In this document: one piece after another, positions 26,156-36,061 of the stretch | Layout of the letters: each line of letters begins with the position of its first letter | Position numbering within the stretch: the first letter of the stretch is position 1 | NCBI GenBank assembly: GCA_016713085.1 | Contig: JADJPV010000002.1 | Location: forward strand, 868,001 to 932,000 | Source of the DNA: Chitinophagaceae bacterium | GTDB lineage: Bacteria > Bacteroidota > Bacteroidia > Chitinophagales > Chitinophagaceae | DNA: 64,000 nucleotides | Reading direction: 5' to 3' | Made by a program: the position numbers and the translations under genes | Notes under the pieces: generated by a model | The model's input: the letters and a program-made list of their open reading frames with translations, nothing else | Told to the model about the DNA's origin: nothing | Database searches by the model: none

Positions 26156-27489
26156 ATATTTTCCAAATTTAAATACTACAGTTTAAATAAACAGTCTCCT
26201 ATTGCTTCATTCAAAGAGGCAACTATACTTGGACAGGCACCGGATAAAGGATTGTATTTTCCTGAAACAATTCCGCATGTAGATAAAGAACTGATTGCAA
26301 ATATTGAATCCATCAGCAATGAAGAAATTGCTTTTCGGGTTATTCAACCCTATATCGGAACAGAAATTACTGAAGAGGAACTCTATCGTATTGTTTCAGA
26401 AACTGTAAACTTTTCTATTCCGTTGGTGAAGGTGAATGAAAGAATTTCATCCTTAGAATTATTTCACGGACCAACGCTTGCCTTTAAAGATGTTGGCGCA
26501 AGATTTATGAGTCGTTGTCTGGGATATTTTGTGAATAGCGGTCAGGCCGCTCCAAGCGGCCAGACTGGAAAGATCATTGTCCTTGTTGCTACAAGTGGAG
26601 ATACAGGTGGTGCCGTTGCCAATGGTTTTTATAATGTGGATGGGGTAGAGGTGGTAATTCTTTACCCAAGTGGTAAAGTGAGCAGTGTACAGGAGAAGCA
26701 ATTAACAACTCTCGGAAAAAATATTCATGCCCTGGAAGTAAACGGAACCTTTGATGATTGTCAGCAACTGGTGAAACAGGCTTTTGCAGATGAAGAACTT
26801 ACCAAGGAATTATTTCTTACCTCAGCTAATTCCATCAACATTGCAAGATGGCTGCCGCAACAGTTCTATTATTTCTTTGCCTATAAACAATGGAAAGAAA
26901 AGATCAAGCTCCGGTTATTTCTGTACCCAGCGGCAACTTCGGCAATATCTGCGCAGGAATACTGGCGCATATCAGCGGACTGCCGGTAAAACATTTTATT
27001 GCCGCCTGCAATGCCAATGATGTGGTGACAAGATTTATGCAGACAGAAAATTATCAGCCTCTTCCTGCAATAGCTACTATTTCCAATGCAATGGATGTTG
27101 GAAGCCCAAGCAATTTTATTCGTGTTCTTGAATTATTCCATCACCAATTCCCGCAACTAAAAGAAAAATTGAGCAGTGTAAGTATCAGTGATGATGAAAC
27201 AAGAACAACCATGAAACGTGTGTTTGATGAAACGGGTTATGTTCTTGATCCGCATGGTGCCGTTGGTTACCTCGCACTGGAAAGATATCTCCATGAACAT
27301 CCTGCACTGAAAGGAATGTTTCTTGAAACAGCACACCCGGTTAAGTTTTATGATGTGGTGGAGCCTGTATTAAATCAAACAATTGAATTGCCTGAAGCTG
27401 TGAAAGAGATTATTGAGTTGCCAAAGAAATCAACTGTGGTTGATGTATCATATAATCAGCTCAAAGAATATTTAAAGTCAATTTTATAG
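26156..27489 (+). CDS. thrC: Threonine synthase (frameshifted, start unclear)
   Basis: PLP enzyme making threonine from O-phosphohomoserine. Seen: SPIASFKEATILGQAPDKGLY, the PLP lysine in FHGPTLAFKDVGARFMSRC, VATSGDTGGAVANGFY, and after a missing A at 26898-26901 SVPSGNFGNICAGILAHISG, ISNAMDVGSPSNF and TAHPVKFYDVVEP. The total is about 440 residues. No ATG precedes the conserved KYYSLNKQSP block in frame. An in-frame stop lies at 26153, so the start codon was probably lost to another indel near 26160-26175. A palindrome at 26541-26565 adds residues in a loop. Confidence 0.9.
26541..26565. repeat. Hairpin in frame within thrC
   Basis: GTCAGGCCGCT (26541-26551) and AGCGGCCAGAC (26555-26565) pair at 10 of 11 positions with a 3-base loop. 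It encodes the GQAAPSGQT insertion between the helix ending SRCLGYF and the strand IIVLVATSGD. Confidence 0.65.
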
Positions 27490-27618
27490 GCAGGCATTTC
27501 AGTCAGCACATTTCCGCTATTAGCATCAAAGTATGGTATTAAATTAAATATGTATTTTTTTTAAACTCTGTACTGTTAATTTAATCTTCATAGCTTCTTT
27601 TTCCTTATTTTTAGAACG

Positions 27619-27666
27619 AGAGTTGTTTGCCGTACATAATAATACTGTGCGTAACAACTCTTTTTG
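27619..27666 (+). terminator. Probable terminator of the thr operon
   Basis: AGAGTTGTT (27619-27627) and AACAACTCT (27653-27661) form a 9-bp stem, followed by five further T. It lies 130 bases after thrC and 24 bases before the ATP-grasp gene, so it could alternatively act as a leader hairpin of that gene. Confidence 0.6.
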
Positions 27667-27689
27667 CTTTAATAACACTTAAATCTAAT

Positions 27690-29135
27690 ATGAACAGCGA
27701 AGCCCTGATACAAAACTACCAGACCAGCTCTGCATTATTTGACGAAATGCAGAACGCTGATGGGGTACGTGTACCTTATCAAAAACTGGTCGAAACCATC
27801 CTCAACCACAATATTGAGGAACTGCACCTGAAAGATAAACTGGCTGGCGAATTATTCATGAACCAGGGTATCACTTTCACTGTGTACAGCGATGATGCCG
27901 GTATTGAAAGGATTTTTCCGTTTGATATTCTTCCCCGCATTATTACCGCAGCAGAATGGGATCATGTGGAGAAAGGAATTGAACAACGGTTAAAGGCGTT
28001 GAACCTTTTTCTCAAAGACATTTACAATGAACAGCAAATCATCAAAGACAAAATTGTTCCCGGTGAACTGATTACATCCTGTCCGCATTACCTGCGTGAA
28101 GTATCGGGTATTAAAGTTCCGCATGATATCTATGTACATATATCAGGGATTGATTTGATTCGGGGACAGGATGGAACTTTTTATATTCTGGAAGATAACC
28201 TGCGTACTCCTTCCGGTGTTTCTTATATGCTGGAGAACAGGGAAGTAACCAAACGCTTATTCCCTGATTTATTATCGAGTGCAAATGTTCGGATGGTGAA
28301 TAATTATCCACTGCTGCTGCATCAGAATTTAATGGCGTTGTCGCCAAGGCAAATATCCAGCCTAACTGTTGTTATTTTAACACCTGGTATTTACAACTCT
28401 GCGTATTATGAACATACATTCCTTGCACGGCAGATGGGTGTTGAACTGGTGGAAGGAAAAGATCTGGTGATTGACAATCACAAAGTGTTTATGAAAACAA
28501 CCAGTGGTTTGCAGCAGGTAGATGTGATCTATCGGCGTATTGATGATGAATTCATCGATCCGTTGATATTCCGTCCTGACAGTGTTCTGGGTGTACCCGG
28601 TATTATGGGTGCATACAGAAAAGGAACAGTTGCTTTAGCAAATGCAGTAGGCAATGGAGTGGCAGATGATAAAGCGGTGTATGCTTATGTTCCCGATATG
28701 ATCAAATATTATCTCAACGAAGAACCTATCCTTCCAAATGTTCCAACGTACCAGATGAGTAATGAAGATGAACGGAAATATACGTTTGAGAATATGCATA
28801 AGATGGTAGTGAAGCGAACCAACCAGAGTGGCGGTTATGGAATGCTGATGGGTAATAAAGCAAGTGATGAAGAAATCAACAAGTTTAAAGAAGAGATTTT
28901 AAAAACACCAAGAGAATTTATTGCCCAGCCTATTATTCAACTGTCAACTGTTCCCTGTTTTATTGATGGACAGTTTAAACCTCGTCATGTTGATCTGCGC
29001 CCTTATGCTTTATGCGGACCGGATGGAGTGAAGATTGTTCCCGGTGGATTAACAAGGGTTGCCCTTAGAGAAGGTTCTATTGTTGTAAATTCATCGCAGG
29101 GTGGTGGAAGTAAGGATACTTGGGTGATAGACTAG
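27690..29135 (+). CDS. Circularly permuted ATP-grasp protein (DUF404/DUF407)
   Basis: 481 residues of the circularly permuted ATP-grasp type 2 family. Seen: MNQGITFTVYSDDAGIERIFPFDILPRII at the start of the domain, YILEDNLRTPSGVSYMLENR, VIYRRIDDEFIDPL, KRTNQSGGYGMLMG (ATP-binding lysine and glycine loop) and RHVDLRPYALCG. ATP-grasp enzymes join carboxyl groups to amines, so it is proposed to make a peptide or amide bond on an unknown substrate. It heads a three-gene cassette with the alpha-E and transglutaminase genes. Start 27690 (MNSEALIQNY) is chosen over an upstream TTG. Confidence 0.88.
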   Translation: MNSEALIQNYQTSSALFDEMQNADGVRVPYQKLVETILNHNIEELHLKDKLAGELFMNQGITFTVYSDDAGIERIFPFDILPRIITAAEWDHVEKGIEQRLKALNLFLKDIYNEQQIIKDKIVPGELITSCPHYLREVSGIKVPHDIYVHISGIDLIRGQDGTFYILEDNLRTPSGVSYMLENREVTKRLFPDLLSSANVRMVNNYPLLLHQNLMALSPRQISSLTVVILTPGIYNSAYYEHTFLARQMGVELVEGKDLVIDNHKVFMKTTSGLQQVDVIYRRIDDEFIDPLIFRPDSVLGVPGIMGAYRKGTVALANAVGNGVADDKAVYAYVPDMIKYYLNEEPILPNVPTYQMSNEDERKYTFENMHKMVVKRTNQSGGYGMLMGNKASDEEINKFKEEILKTPREFIAQPIIQLSTVPCFIDGQFKPRHVDLRPYALCGPDGVKIVPGGLTRVALREGSIVVNSSQGGGSKDTWVID

Positions 29136-29243
29136 AAAGCCATTAGTCGTCAGTCTTTAGCAGATAGTTGTTATTACAATGTGCTTTAAAAAAAATCTGT
29201 TTGAAATATATTATTAACTTAAAAAAGCTTGGGCTGTGCTTTG

Positions 29244-29281
29244 ATGGCTTCACCCTTTGGGGGAAGTCGGAAGGGGGCCTC
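29244..29281. repeat. GC-rich palindrome upstream of the alpha-E gene
   Basis: CTTC-CCC / GGG-GAAG around TTT (29248-29266), followed by AGGGGGCCT. This is a diverged copy of the 25065 element. An in-frame ATG at 29229 would make it coding, but the normal protein start is at 29292, just past the element. Confidence 0.65.
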
Positions 29282-29291
29282 ATTTATATTT

Positions 29292-30233
29292 ATGCTAAGT
29301 AGAATTGCCGATTCAATGTTTTGGTTAAACCGTTATATGGAACGGGCTGAAGGTTTACTGCGTGTACTGTATACAAACTATGTACTATCGTTTGATAAAG
29401 GACCCTATGGTGTTCACTCCTGGAAACCTGTGCTGGAAATGTTCACTACGTTGAAAGAAGAAGAGATAAAACTGTTGGAATACAACACAGCAGAAACCCT
29501 GCAATTTATTGTTACCAATCAAAAAAACATTAATTCACTCCGGAGTTTAATTAATAAAGCAAGGGAGAATGCAAGGGGTATGCAGGATCATATTACAAAA
29601 GAAGTTTGGGAAGAAGTGAATCTTATTTATCATACCGTTAATCACCCCGGGCTTGAAAAGAAACTGGCAGGTGCCGATGCATTGTCAACACTGGATCAAT
29701 TATTAAAATCCTGCTTAACCTATGTGGGTGTTACCGATACAACCATGCCCCGTGGAATGGGCTGGAATTTTATGAGCATTGGCCGTTTTATTGAAAGAGG
29801 TGTGTTAACAGCTGATATTACCTGCAAACATTATGAGCAGGTAAACTTTGATCTGGATGACAATAAGGATATTCTTTTCTGGAGAAACCTGTTACTTTCC
29901 TTATCCGGTTATGAATTGCATTTAAAGAATTACAGAAGCAGTGATATCAACAGTAATGTATTAAACCAGGCTGTTTTTAATTCTCATTTTCCACGTTCAG
30001 TGATGTATTCACTTGCACGCTTAGAGAAATATTTAAAAGATATCCTCGAAGAAAATGATCCACCTGAAAAAGATATGCTTTACCGTGAATTTGGCCGTAT
30101 TTACAGCCGTGTAAAATATGCTGATGAAAGCTCCATTAAACAAATTACTTTACAGCGCTTTCTACAGGAAACTAAACAAGACCTGCTGAAATTTTCACAT
30201 ATGTTAGGTCAACAATTTTTCTCGTACGCTTAG
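29292..30233 (+). CDS. Alpha-E domain protein (DUF403)
   Basis: 313 residues, all-helical. It opens with the family signature MLSRIADSMFWLNRYMERAEGLLRVL, includes NARGMQDHITKEVWEEVNLIY and GMGWNFMSIGRFIERG, and ends in GRIYSRVKYADESSIKQ. Alpha-E proteins always travel with a permuted ATP-grasp and a transglutaminase-like gene. Their biochemical role is unproven, though they are thought to act with the ligase. Its gene lies 12 bases before the transglutaminase gene. The start at 29292 matches the family N-terminus exactly. Confidence 0.9.
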   Translation: MLSRIADSMFWLNRYMERAEGLLRVLYTNYVLSFDKGPYGVHSWKPVLEMFTTLKEEEIKLLEYNTAETLQFIVTNQKNINSLRSLINKARENARGMQDHITKEVWEEVNLIYHTVNHPGLEKKLAGADALSTLDQLLKSCLTYVGVTDTTMPRGMGWNFMSIGRFIERGVLTADITCKHYEQVNFDLDDNKDILFWRNLLLSLSGYELHLKNYRSSDINSNVLNQAVFNSHFPRSVMYSLARLEKYLKDILEENDPPEKDMLYREFGRIYSRVKYADESSIKQITLQRFLQETKQDLLKFSHMLGQQFFSYA

Positions 30234-30245
30234 TAAGTAACCACA

Positions 30246-31182
30246 ATGCCTGTTTTTAAAATACAACACGTTACAAAATACAGTTACAACCGCCCGGTAA
30301 AAGAGAGTGTGAACCAGATCAGGATTTATCCAATTGCTTCTGAGATGCAGGAAATATTAAAGCATGAAGTGAATAGTACTACCGAGCCCGAACTGTTTTT
30401 TTTTATTGATTACTGGGGCAACAGATGTGCCGATTTCAGCTTACTGCAATCACACAGGGAGCTGACAATTGACAGCCGGATGATTGTGCGAACAACGGGA
30501 CAGGATTTCATAACGCTGGTAGACAGTAATTGGGATGAATTGGCAGAAAATGTGCAGGAAAATTTTTATCTGCTCGAATTAACCAGGCCCGATGAGGTTA
30601 AAGTAAATGCAGCTCTGCAGGAAATCATTGATTCCTTTCAACACAAAGAAAAAACCATCATGCAGATAGTGGAAGCATGTTCAGGCTATATATTCAACGA
30701 ATTCAAATACATCAAGGGCATCACCACTATTGAAACAACGGTTGATGAAATACTGGAACACCGCAGTGGTGTTTGTCAGGATTTTGCACATGTGCTTTTG
30801 CAGTTGCTGCGTACAATGGGAATTCCTTCCAGGTATGTAAGCGGATATATCTGTCCGAATAAAAAATGGAATGAGGGGCGAAGGTGCAACCCACGCCTGG
30901 GTAGAAGCATGGATTCCAAAACTTGGGTGGACGGGTATTGACCCAACCAATAATGTGTGGGCAACAACACACCATGTAAAACTGGCGGCAGGCAGAAATT
31001 TCAACGATTGTACTCCCATGAAAGGAACCTTCAAAGGAATTGCAAAACAAACTCTATCTGTTTATGTTTCTGTAGGTTACGAAGACGGGCAGGTATTTGA
31101 AGAGGTGAATGATGTACAAATGATGGTGACTGAATCAACCGTTACCGCAGAGCAATTGGCCATGGAAGCTGCCCAGCAGTAG
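30246..31182 (+). CDS. Transglutaminase-like cysteine peptidase family protein (frameshifted)
   Basis: About 312 residues. A bacterial transglutaminase N-terminal beta domain (FKIQHVTKYSYNRPVKESVNQIR) is followed by a papain-like core with the catalytic Cys in HRSGVCQDFAHVLLQLLR, the His in GATHAWVEAWIP and the Asp in GWTGIDPTNN. A one-base gain in the A run at 30861-30866 breaks the frame just before the His. Fixed, it reads SGYICPNKNGMRGEGATHAW. It completes the ATP-grasp / alpha-E / transglutaminase cassette and may hydrolyse or trim the product of the ligase. Confidence 0.88.
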
Positions 31183-31252
31183 GCAAAAAGTTGTCTACCG
31201 TCATAATTATTATAATTTTCTGGCGTTATATTTGTAATTCAAACCAATATCC

Positions 31253-31504
31253 ATGAGTAATCTATTCTTTGATGACAAGGCCTATATCGCCGAACAGTTC
31301 TGTCTGGAAGATGACTACACTGCTCAAACTGCCCGTTTTGCCTCTCACAAAATCAATTCATTTAAACTTTCCTTAAACAAAGAGGCTTATTGCATGAGTA
31401 AGGCAGATTTAACTGATATTCTCAAAGGCTCTTTACTGAATTACACAGCACCCTGTATTGTTCTTTCTTCCCTTGGTTTTTTTGAAGAGGAGAAAAACAA
31501 CTGA
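31253..31504 (+). CDS. Hypothetical protein (83 aa)
   Basis: No family recognised. A soluble 83-residue protein starting MSNLFFDDKAYIAEQFCLED and ending FFEEEKNN. A TATATTTG box (31222-31229) sits about 25 bases upstream and could be its promoter -7 element, but I find no -33 match. Stand-alone gene. Confidence 0.5.
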   Translation: MSNLFFDDKAYIAEQFCLEDDYTAQTARFASHKINSFKLSLNKEAYCMSKADLTDILKGSLLNYTAPCIVLSSLGFFEEEKNN

Positions 31505-31593
31505 GAATAGGGGTTACCGGTTAAATTTTATTTTTTATTTCTACAGTTCAATCTTGAAATTTGCACAACCATCCGTTGGCTGGCTTTTTTCTT

Positions 31594-32160
31594 ATGCATG
31601 ATATTGAACCTTTCTACAATTGGCGCCACATTTACGTAAGTGAAGAAGATGAGCGTTCTCCTTTCTTTGGAAGAGAGTACTCTGAGTTTGAGTTTTCACA
31701 GACAGTTTATAATTTTTATATCCATCCGCAATGGGATGAGTTTGGCAGCCGCACACTTTACCTGAAGCTGCTGATGGTTGACTATACTGAACAGTATGCG
31801 ATTATTGAACTGCTGGGTGAGTGGAATGATGCCATTGAAAATGATATCATGGAACTGAAGCGTGAAGTGATTGACAAGTTAATGAAAGAAGGTATTTACA
31901 AGTTTATCCTGATTGCTGAAAATGTACTCAACTTTCACAGCAGTGATAAAGATTACTATGAAGAATGGTATGAAAACTGTGCCGATGAAAATGGCTGGAC
32001 CATTATCCTGAATATGCCTGAGCAAACCCAGCATGATTTCAAAAAATTAAAACTGAACCGTTACCTCGAATTAATGCAGCTGGATAACTGGCGTATTTAC
32101 AAGCCCTATCACCTGTTTAAAAAAATTGATGGAGAACTCAATCTCCGCCTTCCCGTATAA
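31594..32160 (+). CDS. Hypothetical protein (188 aa)
   Basis: No family recognised. Soluble, rich in acidic and aromatic residues (MHDIEPFYNWRHIYVSEED, YEEWYENCADENGW). There is a conserved-looking core NFYIHPQWDEFGSRTLYLKL and KFILIAENVLNFHSS, and no signal peptide. The ATG at 31594 is preferred to an upstream TTG at 31561. The pattern resembles uncharacterised proteins common in Chitinophagaceae, by memory only. Confidence 0.6.
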   Translation: MHDIEPFYNWRHIYVSEEDERSPFFGREYSEFEFSQTVYNFYIHPQWDEFGSRTLYLKLLMVDYTEQYAIIELLGEWNDAIENDIMELKREVIDKLMKEGIYKFILIAENVLNFHSSDKDYYEEWYENCADENGWTIILNMPEQTQHDFKKLKLNRYLELMQLDNWRIYKPYHLFKKIDGELNLRLPV

Positions 32161-32256
32161 TTTTTCCTACGTAGAAGTGGGTATTTTTTGTAAATAAATG
32201 CTGATGATTTCTTTATTCACCCGAACGAAGTATACTTTAGTACAAAATATACAAGT

Positions 32257-33057
32257 ATGAACCCAAAATCTGCTATTACTTCATTCAGTTTCTGCATGCT
32301 TTTATCTGCATTCAGCTATGCACAATCTTCGCTTGATAAAGAAGGCAAGAGTTCTTCAAAAGGCGACACAGAAAAACGGAAAATGAATATTGTGAAGGTG
32401 AATATTCTTCCAGCACTGTTCATAAAGAACTTCAGTTTCCAGTATGAAAGGATTGTTTCAAAGCATTTTTCTATTGCTTTAGGTTCCGGGTTTATGCCTA
32501 ATTCAGGAATACCTTATAAAGACAGACTTATCAGTATTGCTGATATAACCGACCCGGATGCAATAAACTCCATCAATAATTTCAAAATGAGCAGTTTTTC
32601 TATTACACCGGAAGTCCGCTTTTATTTAGGTAAGAAGGGATATGGAAGAGGCTTTTATATTGCACCGTATTACCGTTTTTCCAGTTTCAAATCGGATGAA
32701 TTACCTGTTGATTATACCAATTCCAATGATCAATCCAGTACGATGTTATTAAAAGGTGATATTAAAACAAATAATGGCGGTTTGCTGTTTGGATCACAGT
32801 GGTTCCTGGGTAAAGCTATAACACTTGATTGGTGGATTCTGGGTGTTCATTACGGTACCAATAAAGGATTATTCACCGGCACCTCAAGTACTCCGTTAAC
32901 TTTAGAAGAGCAGGATAATATTAAACAAACACTTGATGATATATCTCTGCCTGTTGGAACAATCACATCAACGGTAAATGCCAATGGAGCAACCGTTAAT
33001 CTAAGCGGACCATGGGCAGGTATTCGTGGTGGTTTAACATTGGGATTCAGATTTTAA
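32257..33057 (+). CDS. Outer-membrane beta-barrel protein (266 aa)
   Basis: The signal peptide (residues 1-22, ending SAFSYAQ) is followed by a short polar linker and about eight amphipathic strands (NIVKVNILPALFIKNFSFQYE, MSSFSITPEVRFYLGKKG, GFYIAPYYRFSSF). It ends in an aromatic strand, GGLTLGFRF, as expected for insertion by the BAM machinery. Ligand and role are unknown. The upstream region has a CTACGTAG palindrome at 32167-32174. Confidence 0.7.
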   Translation: MNPKSAITSFSFCMLLSAFSYAQSSLDKEGKSSSKGDTEKRKMNIVKVNILPALFIKNFSFQYERIVSKHFSIALGSGFMPNSGIPYKDRLISIADITDPDAINSINNFKMSSFSITPEVRFYLGKKGYGRGFYIAPYYRFSSFKSDELPVDYTNSNDQSSTMLLKGDIKTNNGGLLFGSQWFLGKAITLDWWILGVHYGTNKGLFTGTSSTPLTLEEQDNIKQTLDDISLPVGTITSTVNANGATVNLSGPWAGIRGGLTLGFRF

Positions 33058-33100
33058 CCGGCTGATAGTAATCATAGGTAGATAATTATTTTTTTACGTG

Positions 33101-33123
33101 GAGCTGCTTTCGGGCAGCTTTTC
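33101..33123 (+). terminator. Terminator after the beta-barrel gene
   Basis: AGCTGC/GCAGCT with the loop TTTCGG and a following TTTT. It lies 44 bases past the stop at 33057 and 79 bases before sdhC. Confidence 0.75.
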
Positions 33124-33201
33124 GTTTAATAATCTGTTTTGATTGAACTTTTTGTTCGATCATACCCTAAATTTGCAGCGGCTCTCACAAAACTATTTGT
33201 T

Positions 33202-33905
33202 ATGACGTTTAAGCAGATGTTTACTTCTTCTATCGGAAAAAATTAGTAATGGGTCTTACCGGCTTATTCCTGATTAGTTTTTTAATTGTACATGTAAGTC
33301 TCAATGCCTGCATATTTGCAGATTTGTTTAACCCCGAGGATAATGGCCAGATGTTCAACAAAGGAGCACATTTCATGGCTTCAATGGTGTTGATCCGCAT
33401 TCTGGAAATTGGTTTGATGGCAGGAATTCTGCTGCACATTGTTCAGGGTTTTATGCTTGTGGCGCAGAACCGCAAGAGCAGGAGTATTGGTTACGATACA
33501 CCAATGACCACCGGCAGTAAATGGTACAGCCGCAGTATGGGTTTGCTGGGTACTTTGATTTTGTTATTCCTTGTTTTACACTTCAGTCATTTCTGGGTAC
33601 CTGCACGTTTTACAGAAGCAGGTCTGGATATACCGGTTGAATACAATGGAGTACTGATGCATGATATGTTTGGCTTAATGAAAACAACCTTCAGTGAATT
33701 GTGGGTGGTAATTGTATATGTGCTGGGATGTATTTCTTTATGCTGGCATTTAATGCATGGTTTTCAGAGTGCCTTCCGCACTGTTGGTGTAAGCAATAAC
33801 CGTTATTTATTATTACTGAATACAATCGGTATTGGATTTTCAGTTGTAGTAAGTGTACTGTTTGCATTGATGCCAATTGCCGTGTATCTAAAGTGGGTTG
33901 AGTAA
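33202..33905 (+). CDS. sdhC: Succinate dehydrogenase cytochrome b subunit (b558 family, frameshifted)
   Basis: Membrane anchor of the succinate:quinone oxidoreductase, passing electrons from the iron-sulfur subunit to menaquinone through haem b. The start MTFKQMFTSSIGKK reads into LVMGLTGLFLISFLIVHVSLN only if one A is restored at 33237-33242. Five membrane helices with the haem His candidates in LIVHVSLN, LLHIVQG, VLHFSHFW and CWHLMHGFQSAF. About 234 residues, the single-subunit anchor of the Bacteroidota/epsilon type. First gene of sdhCAB. Confidence 0.93.
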
Positions 33906-34090
33906 GGAAATGTAAGAGGTAAGAGGTACGAAGTACGATGTGTTGAATATTGTTGATGTTGTACAAGCGAGCGTGGCAACAAAAGCATAATCGATAAACA
34001 ACAGTTAATAAACAAAAATTGTATTTATAATTTCGAATAGTGCAGGTTTCATTATCAAATTTGCACACTTTCAAATTTTCAAATTGAATT

Positions 34091-36061
34091 ATGTTGAATT
34101 CAAAAATCCCTGCAGGACCGTTAGATTCCAAATGGAATACATACAAGTCTACCTGTAAACTGGTAAACCCTTCCAACAAACGCAGTCTTGAAATTATTGT
34201 GATCGGAACCGGTTTGGCCGGTGCATCAGCTGCAGCTTCGTTAGGTGAGCTGGGTTATAAAGTAAAAACATTCTGCTTCCAGGACAGTCCACGCCGTGCT
34301 CACTCTATTGCAGCACAGGGTGGTATTAATGCTGCCAAGAATTATCAGAACGATGGTGACTCAACTTACCGTTTGTTTTATGATACCATTAAAGGTGGAG
34401 ACTACCGTGCAAGAGAAGGCAACGTTCACCGTTTGGCAGAAGTAAGTTCAAGCATTATTGACCAGTGTGTGGCACAGGGTGTTCCTTTTGCAAGAGAATA
34501 TGGTGGCTTGCTCAGTAACCGTTCATTTGGCGGTACACAGGTACAACGTACATTTTATGCTGCCGGGCAAACTGGTCAGCAGTTATTAATAGGAGCTTAC
34601 CAGGCATTAGAACGCCAGGTGGCATTGGGTACTGTAACCCAGTATTCACGCCATGAAATGCTGGAAGTTGTAATGATAGATGGCAAAGCCCGTGGAATCA
34701 TTGCACGTAATTTAGTTACAGGTGAACTTGAACGCCATTTCGGTCATGCGGTTTTATTATGCACAGGTGGTTACGGAAACGTATTCTATCTGTCGACCAA
34801 TGCAATGGGCAGTAATACGACCGCCATCTGGAAGGCACATCGGAAAGGTGCTTATTTCAGCAACCCATGTTTTACACAAATTCATCCAACCTGTATTCCT
34901 GTAAGTGGTGATCACCAGAGTAAGCTGACGTTGATGAGTGAATCATTACGTAATGATGGCCGCATCTGGGTACCAAAGAAACTGGCTGATACAAGAAAGT
35001 CAATTGATATTCCTGAAGAAGAAAGAGATTATTACTTAGAAAGAAGATATCCTGCATTTGGTAACCTCGTTCCCCGTGACGTAGCAAGCCGTGCAGCGAA
35101 AGAACGTTGTGATGCAGGTTATGGTGTTGGTACAAGTAAGCAGGCCGTGTTTCTTGACTTTGCTGCAGCTATTCAGCGTTATGGAAAAATTGAAGCAGGT
35201 AAAAGAGCTATTGAAGCTGATGCTGATACCATTACCAAAATGGGTAAGGAAGTAGTGAAGGAAAAATATGGTAACCTGTTTGACATGTATGAAAAGATCA
35301 CAGGTGAAAATCCATACGAAGTACCGATGAGAATTTATCCTGCTGTGCACTATACAATGGGTGGCTTATGGGTTGATTATGAACTGATGACAAATATTCC
35401 CGGTTTATATTGTTTAGGTGAAGCCAACTTCAGCGATCATGGTGCAAACCGCCTTGGAGCAAGCGCTTTGATGCAGGGATTAGCTGATGGATATTTTGTA
35501 ATTCCTTATACCATTGGTAACTACCTGGCTGATGAAATCAGAACCAAGTCTATCCCAACTGATCATCCTGCTTTTGCTGATGCAGAAAGCAAGGTTCGTG
35601 ACCGCATTCATATGCTCATGGGCATTAAAGGAAAAAGAACAGTAGAAAGTTTCCATAAGCAGTTGGGAAAGATCATGTGGGATAAATGCGGTATGGCCCG
35701 TAATGCTGAAGGACTCAAACAGGCGATCAAAGAAATTCAGCAGTTAAAACAGGACTTCTGGAGTGATGTGCGTATTCCCGGTGAAATCAATGAAATGAAT
35801 CCTGAACTGGATAAGGCAAACCGTGTGGTCGACTTTAGTGAACTGGGCGAGCTGATGTGTATTGATGCCCTGAACCGTGAAGAAAGCTGTGGTGGCCACT
35901 TCCGTGAAGAACACCAGACAGAAGAAGGTGAAGCATTACGTCATGATGATCAGTTTATGTATGTTGCCAGTTGGGAAATGAAAAGTGAACATAACTGGGA
36001 ACTGCACAAAGAAGATCTGGTTTATGATGTGGTGAAACCAAGTCAACGTTCTTACAAATAA
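34091..36061 (+). CDS. sdhA: Succinate dehydrogenase flavoprotein subunit
   Basis: 656 residues. It oxidises succinate to fumarate with covalently bound FAD. Seen: IIVIGTGLAGASAAASLGEL (ADP-binding Rossmann motif), the FAD-linking His in RRAHSIAAQGGINAAK, the substrate-site HPTCIPVSGDHQSK, RDVASRAAKERCDAG, the AVHYTMGGLWVDYELMTNIPG core and the C-terminal EESCGGHFREEHQT. The long 656-residue form and the insert around 280-330 are typical for the b558 type enzyme. Second gene of the operon. Confidence 0.96.
   Translation: MLNSKIPAGPLDSKWNTYKSTCKLVNPSNKRSLEIIVIGTGLAGASAAASLGELGYKVKTFCFQDSPRRAHSIAAQGGINAAKNYQNDGDSTYRLFYDTIKGGDYRAREGNVHRLAEVSSSIIDQCVAQGVPFAREYGGLLSNRSFGGTQVQRTFYAAGQTGQQLLIGAYQALERQVALGTVTQYSRHEMLEVVMIDGKARGIIARNLVTGELERHFGHAVLLCTGGYGNVFYLSTNAMGSNTTAIWKAHRKGAYFSNPCFTQIHPTCIPVSGDHQSKLTLMSESLRNDGRIWVPKKLADTRKSIDIPEEERDYYLERRYPAFGNLVPRDVASRAAKERCDAGYGVGTSKQAVFLDFAAAIQRYGKIEAGKRAIEADADTITKMGKEVVKEKYGNLFDMYEKITGENPYEVPMRIYPAVHYTMGGLWVDYELMTNIPGLYCLGEANFSDHGANRLGASALMQGLADGYFVIPYTIGNYLADEIRTKSIPTDHPAFADAESKVRDRIHMLMGIKGKRTVESFHKQLGKIMWDKCGMARNAEGLKQAIKEIQQLKQDFWSDVRIPGEINEMNPELDKANRVVDFSELGELMCIDALNREESCGGHFREEHQTEEGEALRHDDQFMYVASWEMKSEHNWELHKEDLVYDVVKPSQRSYK

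Noticed and set aside
26890..26989. Overlapping genes in thrC
   Set aside because: The two frames join as one threonine synthase when one A is restored.
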